Below, in pieces: positions 11,346 through 24,734 of a DNA stretch of 64,000 nucleotides. The position numbers were made by a program, and so were the translations under genes. Each line of letters begins with the position of its first letter. The stretch's first letter is position 1. This DNA comes from Norana najaformis (lineage: Eukaryota > Annelida > Clitellata > Crassiclitellata > Hormogastridae). The notes below the pieces were generated by a model. It saw only the letters and a program-made list of their open reading frames with translations. It was not told the DNA's origin and did no database searches. The stretch lies in the NCBI GenBank assembly GCA_964023275.1, contig OZ029918.1:34816471-34880470 (forward strand), in the 5' to 3' direction.

Positions 11346-11689
11346 AAGTAACACGTCACAGGATCTCAAAGCCACTGATATCCGCCGTCCCACATCAGTC
11401 AACCGACATCTTCGCTCTGCGCTCCCGCATTTCAAGGCCAACACGCACCCATACATCCACACATACACACAAGCACACACACACATACAGATTTCCACAA
11501 AGAAGAATGAAACGCGTAATGGATTTGTTACACTGTTGGTGAACATCAATATCCAAACGGACGCCATGTTAAATGCGCCATGAATGCTGAACAAGATTCG
11601 AGCAATGCCTGTTCCATCTCAAACACCACAACGTGCATTCATGGCACGGAGATTCCAAATCAAGTATATATAAACATACCACTGCATAT

Positions 11690-11940
11690 TTAATATATAG
11701 TGTCGCCTCACACATACATATATATACTTTATATATATATATACATACATCGCCTCATAAATATATCGCCTCTCATATATGTCGCCTCATATATATATAT
11801 AATATATATATATATAATATATATATATATATAATATATATATATATATTATATATATATATATATATGTCGCCTCATATATATATATATATAAATGAGG
11901 CGATGTATGTATATATGTATATATATAAAGTATAAATATT
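11690..11940. repeat. TA-rich array with CGCCTCATATAT words
   Basis: (TA)n tracts interspersed with four or five copies of CGCCTCATATAT and one inverted copy (ATATAAATGAGGCGA at 11889-11903). The inverted copies could form a stem. Confidence 0.8.
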
Positions 11941-12197
11941 GCATAGCCATTAAATGTATGACTATGTATGTTGCATATGTTGTATGTTGCTTGACGTTGT
12001 TAGAAGTTCGTTCAATCTTCTTGGCTGCATGCGGTCTCTGGGTATTTTAATGTCAGGCGATGGGCTAATCGCCCGCTGGTGTTATGGCGCGCCTGGGGTG
12101 AACAAATCGCATTGGATACAGCGCCTGCTCATGGGGTGGAAGAGCGGAGGTTGGGTGGCTCCAAGAATGGGTGGATGGGTGGGTGTTTGGAGGTTGG

Positions 12198-12412
12198 TGA
12201 GGAGGGTCAGTGAATGGATGGATGGATAGAGCGATGGATGGATGGATAGAGCGATGGATGGATGGATGATGGATGGATGGATGATGGATGGATGGATGGA
12301 TGGATGGATGGATGGATGAGTGTGTAGGTGGTGGGGCCTCGTGGGTGGATGGATTTTTGGATGGGTGGATGGATGGATGGATGGATAGATAGACGGATGG
12401 ATGGATGGATGA
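12198..12412. repeat. (GGAT)n array
   Basis: GGATGGAT units with occasional GATA and GATG interruptions, about 215 bases. The Ile-His-Pro-Ser frame on the minus strand is a repeat translation. Confidence 0.95.
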
Positions 12413-12489
12413 CCTGATTTCCGGTCTCAGGGTCCTCACGGATCTCGACTGGTTCTCTCAAATGGATGATATTTTGGGAATTTGTTTTT

Positions 12490-12565
12490 GTTTAGAAGCG
12501 ACCATCGACTGATCCCCTGTGCATTTTGATAACGACGCTGTGGAAGTTTCCGTTAGATTAAAATA
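12490..12565 (+). mobile_element. Truncated LINE/SINE 3' end, TTAGATT-tail family
   Basis: GAAGCGACCATCGACTGATC ... CGACGCTGTGGAAGTTTCC then GTTAGATTAAA. Related copies at 39901, 57195 (plus) and 22395, 28810, 45315, 54180 (minus). At 57000 the same 3' end follows a reverse-transcriptase C-terminus, so this is read as a 5'-truncated LINE copy. A GAAT run follows at 12568-12637. Confidence 0.7.
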
Positions 12566-12637
12566 TACGAATGAATGCTCGAATGAATGAACAAACGAAC
12601 GAACGAATAAACGAATGAATGAATGAATGAATGAATG

Positions 12638-13190
12638 ACTGCATGAAACAAACGAGTCACTCCATGCCGTATCAGCCGATAATATGGAACTCATATTATT
12701 CTCAGTTCGCGTCGAATAAACATGAAATAAAACAGAATAGAGACGAAGTAAAGGATCCGCAAGAGAACTTACTATCAGCAGATGGCGCCAGTAGGCCAAA
12801 GACGAGGCAGTTAATCCTCTCTGGATGCTCCTCGTCCGATGGGAATTAACGGAGCTGAACTGGAGAGCTCTCCTTCGGAATTCCTATTGCGAAACTGTGG
12901 ACATATTTACCGTCTTTGGCCAGTAACTCTGGCTCGCAAAATGCGTCTAATGCACGAAATTGCAGCATGCCTGTTCTCGTATCTCTTTCTGCCTGCCTGC
13001 CCGTCTGTGTGTCTGTCTGTTTGTTTGTGTCTTTGCCTTCGTGTTTGTCGGTATCGTGCTTTGTGGAGCTCGATGCTGCCAACTCTTGAACTGCGGATGC
13101 CGAGACTGTGAGCGTCTGCTGGTGAATCTGACTAATTGAATTTAAGCGCGCACGTAGGAAAGGGCACCTCGGTCTCATTGGAGATTGAAA
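12638..13190. other. Gene-free unique stretch
   Basis: No splice-consistent coding segment was found. A short TGCC/TGTC run lies at 12990-13025. Confidence 0.4.
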
Positions 13191-13191
13191 G

Positions 13192-13560
13192 GATGAATGG
13201 ATGAATGGATGGATAGATGGAAGGAAGGAAGGAAGGAAGGAAGGAAGGCTGGCTGGACGGATGGATGGGTGAATGGATGGGTGAATGGATGGTTAAATGG
13301 ACGGATGGAAGGAAGGTAGGAGGAAGGAAGAAGAAAGGAAGGAATAAAGATGGAAGGATAGATAAAATAAAAAGGAAAGGATGATTGGATGGATAGAAGG
13401 AAGGATGGATCGATGAAAAAAGGGAAGAAGGAAGGACGAAGGAAGAAAGAAAGGCATAAAGGAAGGAAGAAAGGATGGATAAATGAAAGAAAGGAAAGAA
13501 GGATGGATGGATGGATAAAAGGATGGATGGAAGGAAGGTAAGAAAGGAGAAAGAAAGAAG
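13192..13560. repeat. (GGAA/GGAT)n purine-rich array
   Basis: GGAAGGAA and GGATGGAT units mixed with AAGA over 370 bases. Phe/Pro/Ser/Leu frames on the minus strand are repeat translations. Confidence 0.95.
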
Positions 13561-14085
13561 GACGCAACGAAGAACAAAATCACTTGTGTAAAGGCGAACT
13601 GCTGCAACAGAATGCTGGAAGCGCTCATGCTTCTCGCTGCGGAGTTTATGACAGATTCATGTGTATACCCTCCTGTCCGTTATTGATACGAGTCTGTCCG
13701 TCTGTCTGCATTTCACGAACTTCATTTCCATAGCAGCGCCTTTCAGCTACTTTTTTAATAAATAAAACATGTCTCTAAGTACCACTTTCTATTACTGTTT
13801 GTTTACTGAATCATCAACAACCGATATTTACAGGAAACTTGAAATTTTACAGGAGAAAGTCACGTGTTGCTGTTGAGATGTCAACGGGATGAACCGAAAG
13901 GATCGTCTACATTAAGATGATGTTTGTTCCAGTATACACACAATGTCTGTAACCTGAATTTCATGAACTAATTCTCATGAATTATTAATTTTCATGAATT
14001 ATCTATTCTCATGAATTATTCATTCATGATCGCGAATTCGAATTGCTTTTATGTTAGTCAGGAGTGATAATAGTAATGGAATATT
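13561..14085. other. Gene-free stretch with ATGAATTAT repeats
   Basis: Unique AT-rich sequence. Three or four copies of TCATGAATTAT at 13974-14025. No exon recognised. Confidence 0.4.
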
Positions 14086-14394
14086 ATTATTATTGTTGTT
14101 GTTGTTGTTGTTGCTGTTGCTGTTGTTGTTGCTGTTGTTGTTGCTGTTGTTGTTGCTGTTGTTGTTGCTGTTGTTGTTGCTGTTGTTGTTGCTGTTGTTG
14201 TTGCTGTTGTTGTTGCTGTTGTTGTTGCTGTTGTTGTTGCTGTTGTTGTTGCTGTTGTTGTTGCTGTTGTTGTTGCTGTTGTTGTTGCTGTTGTTGTTGC
14301 TGTTGTTGTTGCTGTTGTTGTTGCTGTTGTTGTTGCTGTTGTTGTTACTATTATTATTATTGTTATTATTATTGTTATTATTGTTATAAAGACT
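14086..14394. repeat. 12-bp TTGTTGTTGCTG array, about 20 copies
   Basis: A nearly perfect dodecamer TTGTTGTTGCTG repeated from about 14095 to 14346, then TTATTATTG triplets to 14394. The minus strand reads CAG CAA CAA CAA, an all-Gln frame; plus frames are all-Leu and all-Cys. No flanking coding context supports a polyglutamine protein. Confidence 0.95.
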
Positions 14395-14626
14395 TGAAGC
14401 AGTACATCACAGACGGCCGAGAAGAATTCTACACATTTCGTGGCGTGATGTCAAATAAAACAATAAGAGAAGGGACGAGACAAGAGAATATGGAGAATAT
14501 CACGAGAAAGAGAAGATTGAAATCGATGGAAGATGTAATTCGTATGGACAGAGATAGGCGAGCCAATCAAGCAATGAACTGGGTTCCTGAAGGGAAATGG
14601 CGGAGGGAAAGACTTTTTAAGACAAG
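14395..14626 (+). pseudogene. Non-LTR reverse transcriptase C-terminal remnant
   Basis: A plus-strand frame reads DLKQYITDGREEFYTFRG ... MEDVIRMDRDRRANQAMN, then WVPEGKWRRERLFKTR. The pattern (W)xGHVxRMDxDRxxxQAMxWxPEGKRRRGRPxxTW is the well-known C-terminal segment after the RT domain of many animal LINEs. Here Trp/Gly/His of the GHV motif are changed and the RT domain upstream is missing, replaced by the trinucleotide array. Probably a decayed, 5'-truncated LINE. Confidence 0.7.
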
Positions 14627-14639
14627 GTAAAGAGTAAGG

Positions 14640-15240
14640 ATAAGGCAAGGTTTTTAAGGCAAGGTAAATGGTAAGGGCAAGGCAAAGGTAAATAAGATAA
14701 GGTAGTTAAAGCAAAATAAGATTATGCAACGCAATCTTATGAAATAAAGTGAAATTGTTCATTCATTAGGTTAGGCCTATATACAGTATATAGGCCTATA
14801 TAGGCCTACAAATATAGGCCTATATATAGGTGTGTGTATGTGTCACTCGGTTGCAGTACTCAGAAATGTGGTCCTTAGGTCAAAGAATATTTCGGCCGAG
14901 GCACACAGTTGACGACGGCATTGCACTTAAAGTATGCTAAGTTTCCTTACGTGCCATTTGATTTTCAGCCGAACAAAATGCATAACGGTGCGCCCGCACG
15001 CATGCTCAAGCGCATGCGCGTACCGTGTTTTGCGAGTGCATCACCGATCGACGCTGCGTGGTCAACAGTCTCTCCACCAGAACAACATAATCCGGAAAAG
15101 GCTTCCTCTCGCAAACGCCTTTGTCGTCGGAAAATTTAATCAGCACAGCGTTGAATGGCCAAGTGCACTTCCATTCAAAGGCCTCTGACACGAGTTGCAT
15201 TATATACCCACGCAGCTACATATAGGCAGTGTAAATAACC
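14640..15240. other. Gene-free stretch with GGCCTATATA palindromes
   Basis: AAGGCAAGGTAAA words at 14640-14700 and short TAGGCCTATATA palindromes at 14772-14832. No coding evidence at 14840-15240. Confidence 0.4.
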
Positions 15241-15470
15241 CATATACATACATATTTATCATGTGTATATGCATATATATGTAACCATGTATATTTATGT
15301 ATATATATGTGTATATGAACGTGTGTATAGATATGTATATATGAAAGTATGTACATGAATGTATATAATATATATACACGTATATTGATGTACATATGTA
15401 TATATAGACGCGTGTATAGATATATATATATATATGAAAGTATGTACATGAATGTATTATATACATAGAC
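15241..15470. repeat. TA/TATG/CATA-rich degenerate array
   Basis: Imperfect ATATGTAT words including a repeated TATATATGAAAGTATGTACA segment (15336 and 15430), so part is a longer tandem unit of about 95 bases. Confidence 0.7.
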
Positions 15471-16260
<790 letters not shown>

Positions 16261-17085
16261 AACATCTATATGTATATGGCATTCATGTATATATATACAT
16301 TTATATGTGGAGATTGCTTAGCTACTGATTTGAACTTAGGACATACACTTTTACAAATAGCTATAAACGTTTAAGGATAGAAGTACATACTTATGCACTG
16401 ATATCCAAACATTATAAGTATATATATTTTTTTTATATATAAATGTATGTGTGTTTATAGGCGATGTATATACAGACACTAAGCGTATATTGATATAGAT
16501 GTACATTGGCCTAGGTTCCCAGAAGATAACCTAGAAGATAAAAGGCCTGCAACGTATACGCCGCGTTGGCGTTCGTCCATGCATTGGCTCGTGGTGCCTT
16601 AAGATAGAGTGGTCTGTCTAATAACCTCTCGGCATCGATCAGGCGTTGCTTCGGCTGCTGCTGCTGCTGCTGGAGTTGATGCTAGACTTGCACGCAGGAG
16701 ATGCGCCCGTCGATTGCGACTTAAAGCAGAGCAACAGGAGCAACAACGATAAAGACAACACTCGCATGCAACGATGTTGCATGATAGACAACAGGAAGAG
16801 ATAGAGCAAAGGTCGATTGGAAAACATTGATTCATTTTATCTGAATTCTTTTATTTATTTATTTATTTGCACTGTATCGTAAAAATTATGCGTGTTATAT
16901 TATAGAAGATTCTGAGAAGTTTGGTCGGCACATCCCCACTAGCAAATTTGGCCATAAAATGAGTACATTGACCGTACACTGTCGGTTGGAAGATCAGGCG
17001 GCGAGGAAGAGAACTGGCACATGTGCGAGAGCGCGAAAGACGGAGGAACGGAGAGAGTGACAGAGAGACACAGAACCGGAATCAG
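16261..17085. other. Gene-free stretch with a (CTG)6 run
   Basis: A CTG run at 16654-16671 is followed by a plus-strand frame RRLRLKAEQQEQQR with an in-frame stop after it. This resembles Arg/Gln-rich transposon ORFs but is too short to assign. ATTT repeats at 16848-16868. Confidence 0.35.
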
Positions 17086-17089
17086 AGAA

Positions 17090-17168
17090 ACAGAGACAGA
17101 CAGAGACAGATATATATATATAAGTAAATAGATAAATAGATAGACAGAGAGATAGATAGATAGACAGC

Positions 17169-17212
<44 letters not shown>
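17090..17212. repeat. GACA/TAGA/GAGA array
   Basis: GACAGA, TATA, TAGATAGA and (GA)n blocks in sequence. A CA-rich stretch with ACACAC units follows at 17276-17600. Confidence 0.85.
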
Positions 17213-17214
<2 letters not shown>

Positions 17215-17784
17215 AAGGGAGAGAGTGAAGGATGGAGAACGAGTAAAAATGTACAAGACATGCAAAGACGCTCGCAGACACACACATACACGGACAAAGA
17301 CACATACACGTACAAATACAGGCACCAGCAGACTACTGAATAATCATTTTCAATCGCTTAATATTCGCGCCTCGCCAAGCGACGCTTGACTACGAAACTC
17401 TGTAGCCGCGAAACCAATTCCTCGTCGGAAGAGCCGCGCGGAAGAACAGGTGCGCTGAAAACCATTAAAGGACCAAATCAGCTCTCCATCCATCCAAAGG
17501 ACCTGGCAACACATACATAAAACACACACGTACACACACACACTCACACACACACCTACACATGCACACACACACGCACGCAACCACACCACACACTCAC
17601 ATGTACATATGTTTTGATGCATATATATTTTGCGCACATGTATTTATGTATGAAGAGACTTCTGCATTTACGTGAATTACATGATGCATGTGATATCGGT
17701 AAACATGCCTAGGTAGTATTACATGCCTCTGATATATGCAAATATTGTAACTGGTTTAGCGGCTTACAATATTTAACCGGTTGG

Positions 17785-18412
17785 TATGTATGTACATACG
17801 TAAGTGTATGTATCTATGCAAGTATATATGTAATATGTATGTATGTATGGATGTATGTAGGTATGTATGGATGTATGTATGTATGTATGTATATATGTAT
17901 GTATTTATGTATGTATAATAATAATAATAATAATAAGACAATTTATATAGCGCCGTAGCACAGCCGAGGCCGAAGAAAAGGGCGCTGTACAAGGGTTCAA
18001 AAATCAACTGCAATCATAAGATATCCTAAAAAGATGTCTTGAGTCGTATGTATGTATGTATGTGTGTATGTATGTATGTATGTGTGTATGTATGTATATA
18101 TGTATTTATGCATGTATGTATGTATATATATGTAAGTATGTATGTATGTATATATATGCAAGTATGTATGTATGTATATATGTATGTATGTATGTATATA
18201 TGTCTGTATTTATGTATATATGTATGTATGTACGTATGTACATATGTATGTATGTATGTATGTATATATGTATGTATGTATGTATATATGTATGTACATA
18301 TGTACATATGTATGTATGTATGTATGTATATATGTATGTATGTATGTATATATGTATGTATATATGTATGTATGTATGTATGTATGAATGTATGTATGTA
18401 TGCCGCCTATAA
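17785..18412. repeat. (GTAT)n arrays around a retroelement 3' end
   Basis: GTAT arrays at 17785-17914 and 18046-18402 flank a minus-strand retroelement end at 17925-18010. That end reads GGCGCTATATAAATTGTCTT followed by (ATT)7 and then ATAC repeats when read on the minus strand. The left array therefore looks like an extension of the element tail. Confidence 0.85.
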
Positions 18413-18589
18413 CTTGATACAGAAGTCTAATGACGAATGAACAACTTAAGTAGTCAAATTTCCACCACAGTATTTAAAACATACCAGAGCCAACAGCAAA
18501 TGCAACTGAAACACCAATAAAAAAACAAATTTTACTAATGGACATTGTGCTCGTTCAAATGGGTACCACATGCTTCTTAAATAAGTGTT

Positions 18590-18690
18590 GCCTGGGTAAT
18601 AAAGGAACACTATAAGATAACAAACGAACACTATAAGGTAAAAAACGAACACTATAAGGTATTAAACGAACACTATAAGGAAATTTGTTC
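18590..18690. repeat. 20-bp AACGAACACTATAAGGTA minisatellite
   Basis: Four tandem copies of a unit containing AACGAACACTATAAGGTA, with A/G differences near the end. The surrounding 18413-19400 shows no gene. Confidence 0.85.
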
Positions 18691-19900
18691 CATATGAAAG
18701 AGCCAATACATGTAATAGAAAAATAGCCTAGCATTTGCGCATGCGCGGCAGGAGATTGCATAGTATTTATCTTCTGGCCAAGTGAAATACGAATGGTGTT
18801 CAGAATAAGTCGACAAACAGCCACATGAAAGATAGGAGAAGTTGATGCTTATAACGATACATGAATTCGAAAACGTGTAGCTTGTTAATATGATTGATTT
18901 TCAGAATGTTCAGATCAATAAAGTGTTGTTCAATTCTAGAATAATAACCTCGTGATGACGCAGACAGTTCGTTTCTGGAGTATAATAATTGATCCCTTCA
19001 GCCGAGATGGATATAATTGGATGCCCATACAATATTGCATGATAAATAAATGAATAATATAAACTAAGACGTATATGGTGCCATCAATATTTATACATGT
19101 AGTCAGTAGTTGAGCCTATATTTATCCATGTTTACTGTTGATCTTTGATATTATTTTTATATTTGGCAATACGGTTGCCTCAGGTTTAATTGGTATTTGT
19201 CTATATTTATTCTGATATGCGACAAATTTAGCTTTATTCGCATCAAAACAATTCTTTCACTATTTTAAGTGTGTTTAGATTTCTTTTTGCATGAATTTGA
19301 TAACGCTGTGGTCATCCCCGACAGTTTTGATATATTACGTCCATTCTAAATATACCAAATCAATGTATGTGTGTATGTATGTGTATGTATGCATGTGTGC
19401 ATCTACCTAAACATTTATATAGCGCCTTAGAAACCCTCTAAGGCGATGAAACACGGCTGGCTTATATCAGTTCTAAGAAGATGATGCAACTTATAAAAGA
19501 AACTGAGAATGTTTAATGATGCTACCGAAATATCTATTCGCACATACATTACACTTTTATGAACATAGGCCTACATTTGTGTGTATAAATTTATATATAA
19601 ATTTATTTATTTAGTAATTTATTTAAAGCGCTTGTAACGAGCGCAATGTCAGTACACCTGAATCTGAGGCGCGGATTCCACTGTATGTCTCTCTCTAAGA
19701 TTTATAGGGTGCCTTCAGCAGAAGAACTACTCTAGTTGGCATATATATATATACATATACATATATATTTAGATCAACATCATATATTGCATTAATGTTA
19801 TAGGTGTAAATACAATTTTATGTATTATTATAATATTAAACAAATCTATGGCTATGAATAAGGCAAATGGATGTAATATATGATATATATGTGTGTGTGT
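18691..19900. other. Gene-free AT-rich stretch
   Basis: No exon recognised. ATTTATATAGCGCCTTAGAA at 19414-19433 is an inverted retroelement 3'-end core, with a GGCG match at 19442. Short TATA tracts at 19740-19770. Confidence 0.45.
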
Positions 19901-19902
19901 GC

Positions 19903-20111
<209 letters not shown>

Positions 20112-20112
20112 A

Positions 20113-20440
20113 TTGGCTGACGTTGGGCAACAGACTTACCGCATCAGGTGTAGTACGTATATACAACGTTTAAATCCTATCGAATCGGCTATCTAAATTT
20201 TCAATAGCGCTGTTTCTCCTTTGGTTTAACTGTATTCCATGTAGGTTTCTCGCTATGTTTTTTCTTTTTCCGCCGCTGTGACAAAAATAAAGGTGTTGAT
20301 TAGTCCATATTTCTTTCGTGCTTTTATGTCTTACATTTTCCACCCGTAGACTGGGCTACTTTAGCTGAGACATCCATTCATTAATTCAGTCACTTCGGAT
20401 TCATACAAATCAGATCACATCGGGTCAGATGTTGGTATTG
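20113..20440 (+). repeat. Dispersed repeat copy 1
   Basis: Shares collinear blocks with 23797-24106 in the same orientation: GGCAACAGA(C/T)TTACCGCA, CAGGTGTAGTACGT, TTTAAATCCTATCGAA, TTTGGTTTAACTGT, AAAGGTGTTGATTA and TCGGGTCAGAT. Identity is about 75-80 percent by eye. No coding frame. Likely an unclassified transposable element fragment. Confidence 0.8.
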
Positions 20441-21497
20441 CATAGAGGCGTGTGCTTGTAACCGGCTGCATCCGAATATACGTTACATTTTAGGATTGGA
20501 AAGACTGAGGTCCGGATATCCGGTTTGCATAACAAAGCCCACATCGATTGTTTGAGACACTGCACGCTCACACACACATACATGCGCACATACATATAAA
20601 AATATATGTAGGCCATGTAGACATATCATGTATACATATGTATGTATATGTACAAAGGCACACACACACATATATATATATATATACAGAGGAGGCCATG
20701 TACACAAATGCATGAATAATAATGCATGCAATGTGTTTGAGCTATACATGTGTGTATCTGCATGTGTGAAAGTATATATATATATATATATATATGGCTG
20801 CATGGTCTGTATAGGGAAAATACTTTTGTTCAGGTATTTTGTATGAATATGTTTGCATGGTTTCTTTTACGTATAGCTCTATGTATATATGCATATACAC
20901 AAATAAATACAGACACATGCATATACATAGATACATACATCACTACATATACACATAAATATCCCGAGAGCCCATGTATATATATATATATGTACTAAAT
21001 ATATGTACTATTAATAGATATGGATCTGTTGTATGGATCTGTTCATGTGGTATATACATTCCGACAAAAATATATGGATGAGTGGACAGAAATTCGTTTG
21101 AAACTGAACAGAGATTTTGTCTATACAGTTTGCTTTGTAAGATATCAGTTTCCGGTTTTATTGTCCATTATTGCAAATATCCATGGAGCCATTTTTCCAT
21201 ACAGAAGCAGAGACACCTAATATATACGACTGCATACATGCGTGCATTTGCAAGATATAGACTATACAGATATTGATAAGCGGACGGAAAAGAATGAATG
21301 CATAGGATACGATATCTCCTGGAATATGATATCATACTGCTTAAGTTGGTTGTATGGTATCACCGTATAGGAAAATGTACTCTGTATAATCGTTTTGAGC
21401 AATTATATGGCGCCTGTATGGAACCTCTCAAATGCTTTATTTTTGAAACACTTGTCTGGGACGATAGCGCTTATCCCTAATACTGGGCATACGGTGA
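20441..21497. other. Gene-free stretch with CA, TA and ATGT runs
   Basis: Short arrays at 20565-20690, 20775-20795 and 20880-20990. No supported exon. Open frames of 60-80 codons lack any family resemblance. Confidence 0.45.
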
Positions 21498-21930
21498 ACA
21501 CACACACATACACACACACACACACACACACAAACACACACGCACACACACGCACACACATAACACACACACGCACACACGCGCGCACACACACACACAC
21601 ACAAACACACACGCACACACAAACACACACGCACACACGCACAGTTACACACGCACACACACGCGCACGCACACACGCAAACACACACATACACACACGC
21701 ACACACGCATGCACGTATATGTCTATATGTATATGTACATGTACATGAATATGTAAGTGTATGTATGTATGCGTATGTATGTGTGTGTATTGTATATATA
21801 TTTTTATATATCGTATATCATATGCACGCGCGCGCACACGAATATATCTATATGTATATGTAAGTGTATATATGTATGTGTATACATGTATATATGTATA
21901 TATATGTATATGTTTGTATGTGCATGATGT
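21498..21930. repeat. (CA)n followed by TATG-rich array
   Basis: CACACA with ACGC and AACA interruptions at 21498-21715, then TATG/TATA words to 21925. Alternating purine-pyrimidine throughout. Confidence 0.95.
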
Positions 21931-22107
21931 TTGTACCACAGAAGTGATCAATCGTTGACTATCGTTCTTCTGCTTTTGTGTTAGACTGCGGACGCTAGAT
22001 GGAGCTCTGTCTCCATTTAACGACAGATGGCGCTACATCATCTATTCTACGCAGCTGTCCATGTAGACGGCTGTGGTGTTGAACAACTGACGACCTGCAT
22101 GTTAAAA

Positions 22108-22345
22108 CACGTATAGCGCCTTTGTTAGGTTCTTAAATGCGCTATATAAATGTTCAAGTACATACATACATATGTACATACAATCATACATAGATATACC
22201 CATGCATATATATACATAGATACATACATGCATACATACACACAAACATATGTTCATGCATACATACATACATACACACAGCATACACTCACATACATAT
22301 AAGAAACATACATACATACATACACACACATAAACAGGAAGAACA
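22108..22345 (+). mobile_element. SINE-like 3' end running into (ACAT)n
   Basis: TATAGCGCCTTTGTTAGGTT then AAATGCGCTATATAAATG, TTCAAGT, and directly ACATACATACATA to 22325. It shows a microsatellite that begins at a retroelement tail. Confidence 0.65.
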
Positions 22346-22383
22346 TGGGCAATGCTCAAGACGTGCAAAAAATCATACACATC

Positions 22384-22800
22384 CAATTGAATCTAATCTA
22401 ATGTAATCTAAAGACTTCTATAGCGCCGCTATCTTAATGCCCAAGGCTCAGTCGACGGTCAATTCAAGTCAAAGTTCATGAACCTTTGCAGAAGCCGGGT
22501 CCAATTGCACTGGGTCAGAGAACCGGAAACCAGGCTACGGTGGATAAGCAAAGTGGAAGAGATGTATCTTAAGTTTAGACCTGAATGACATCACAGAATT
22601 GGCAGAACGAACCGAACCGGGCAGTGAATTCCAAAACATTGGACCAGCCACACAGACGGCCCGAGAGCCCAAAGTTGTTCGCGTATGGGGTACAGCAAGA
22701 GCCACCAGTGTCCATTGAGCGAGTGCAATGTCTGCTAGTGTTTGGGGTGAGGATCGAGGTGACCATAACTGCCAAGATGAAGGTAAAAAGCTAACATATT
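22384..22800 (-). mobile_element. Retroelement copy, TTAGATT-tail family plus conserved body
   Basis: On the minus strand the element ends GGCGCTATAGAAGTCTTTAG then ATTACATTAGATTAG. The plus-strand body at 22590-22700 contains AGTGAATTCCAAAACATTGG and similar words. A related body (GCGATTCCAGCTATTGGGTC) lies at 39687-39706. No intact frame. Confidence 0.55.
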
Positions 22801-23796
22801 AGTTTACATGCCTCCATAGAAGCTTCTCAGAAGCATAAAGGTGAAGGTAGCACACTGTTTGAGTCCTTTATATAGAGCCATATCTAACAAACCACGACGA
22901 TGCATTACAATATAACACCACATTTCCCCCGACCTCTTACGTATACCTTCAGTAAATAGATGTGTATTGTAGGCCTAAGTTTGGCAAACAGGATCCTTTG
23001 TTTAACGACACCTATGGTTGACAGGGCCGTTGATGTTGATCCTACCTTACAATACGTTATTAATTATGCTCTTAATTTTATTGATTAGGCTTTTCTAGCA
23101 GCTAAACGATTTCGGCCGACATTGAAACATATCATGCCCCAGCAATCTAATAAACTCGATTTTAAAAAAAACTTTTATTATAGAATTGTCAGAGCGCGTT
23201 TTAAAGGTGTCTTATGAGTGCTTTATATACAGTAACCAGTTTTAAACATCTTTTGGCTGCCATGGTCGTTGACATCGGCCTTACCTATTCTATTGCCAAT
23301 TAGGATTTTTAACTGGCGATTTAACATAGTTGATGAACATACAATTCAGGATGAAAGCGTTTAAATGTGTCTTATTGGAATTTTGTATTTCATGTAGTAG
23401 TATTCAGTGCTTAACGACATCTTGCGGCTGCCAGGACCGTTAACGCCAACCTTATCTTACTTTGTACCGAAGCCGTATCGTTTATCAACTCGGAAGATGA
23501 GGTCACGCGAGTGATGGATACTAATACTAATTTGCATAATTTATTAATTCATTCGTAAAGATGTTTTATTCCGAAGGTTGGAGCAACAGCCCGTGACTCC
23601 ATATTTAACTGGAGTTTGGGTCGTCGTACGTGGCCTTGGAGGGGTTAATTGGGGTTAATTGCGGCATGTTCAACTAGTATTACCTTAGCAGTCAAAGAAG
23701 GCCTTCGTCACGTGATTAGCGTTGCCGTGGCAACGAAAGGAGTATGTCGAGCGCTCTCTTGCGGCGAGTTCTGTCGATTGAGACTAAGAGACAGAG
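22801..23796. other. Gene-free stretch with a thrice-repeated motif
   Basis: A motif like TTTAACGACA(C/T)CT, TGGCTGCCA and GGACCGTT recurs at 22998, 23250 and 23410, and again at 33990 and 34105. It marks an old dispersed repeat. No coding signal. Confidence 0.45.
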
Positions 23797-24106
23797 ACGG
23801 CTGTCGTTAGGCAACAGATTTACCGCACCAGGTGTAGTACGTTGGAGTTTAAATCCTATCGAACCGTCCCTAAACCCTAATTAAATTTTCACTAGCGGTC
23901 TTTCTCTTTGGTTTAACTGTGTTTCTTGTAGGTTTTTTGCTATGTTTTTTTCTTTTTCTGCTGTTGTGACACAAAAAAGGTGTTGATTAATCCATATTTC
24001 TTACATGCTTTAGTTCTTCCATTTTCCACCAGTTGACAGGGCATTCGTTCATTCATTCATTCACTTCTCAGTAGTGCAAATCAGGTCAGATCGGGTCAGA
24101 TCTAAC
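23797..24106 (+). repeat. Dispersed repeat copy 2
   Basis: Partner of 20113-20440, same strand, with small indels. After the shared block it continues with CATTCATTCATTCACTT and a run of GGTCAGATC words. Confidence 0.8.
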
Positions 24107-24734
24107 GAGATAGGGTCAGTTCAGGCAGATCAAACCATGTCAGGTCATCCGAGTTACCATGCCATGAGACACACATTTATCTATGTAAAAATTCAGTAGG
24201 ATTAGCTACTTTATTATCTGTTAGTACCTTTGTAAGGTTCCGCTGAAGCGCTATATAAGTGTTCAGACACATACTATCGCTGGCTCACAGAAGCTTCTAT
24301 AGAGCATTTAAAATTAGTGACTCTGGCAAAACTATCATACTCGCCTTGCGTAACTCGCAGTACCATGCTCTAGCTCACAACATTAAACTCGTTTCATGCC
24401 TTCATGTGACGCAATGTGACTTCAAGTAACGAGATGCGGCACAATGCGATATTTATTGTGAGATTATATTTAATATGACGTGGTGAAATGTAATGTCACG
24501 TGTTTCCGAGTAGCGTGATGCGTTTTGGGGAATCTTTTTACTTGTCCGTGACATTTAATGGGGGTCTCCATTGGACTGAAGCCATTTCGACCCCAATGTC
24601 GCTGGCTGTAATGAAGCCACGAGTAGAATTACCTCCTCTTAGCCGCACTTCACGAAAATTGCACTAATATGATTTCGTGCCATCGAAATGACTGACGTGT
24701 ACCTTAACAGCATATGGTCTTTTTCTCGAGACAG
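24107..24734. other. Gene-free stretch
   Basis: Contains a retroelement end CTGAAGCGCTATATAAGTGT at 24242-24261. Otherwise unique sequence without exons. Confidence 0.45.

Noticed and set aside
14051-14389. Poly-Leu, poly-Cys and poly-Gln proteins
   Set aside because: Simple-sequence array without coding flanks; the downstream frame is a retroelement remnant.
16650-16830. Helitron or transposon ORF (RRLRLKAEQQEQQR)
   Set aside because: Too short, with an in-frame stop and no further domains.
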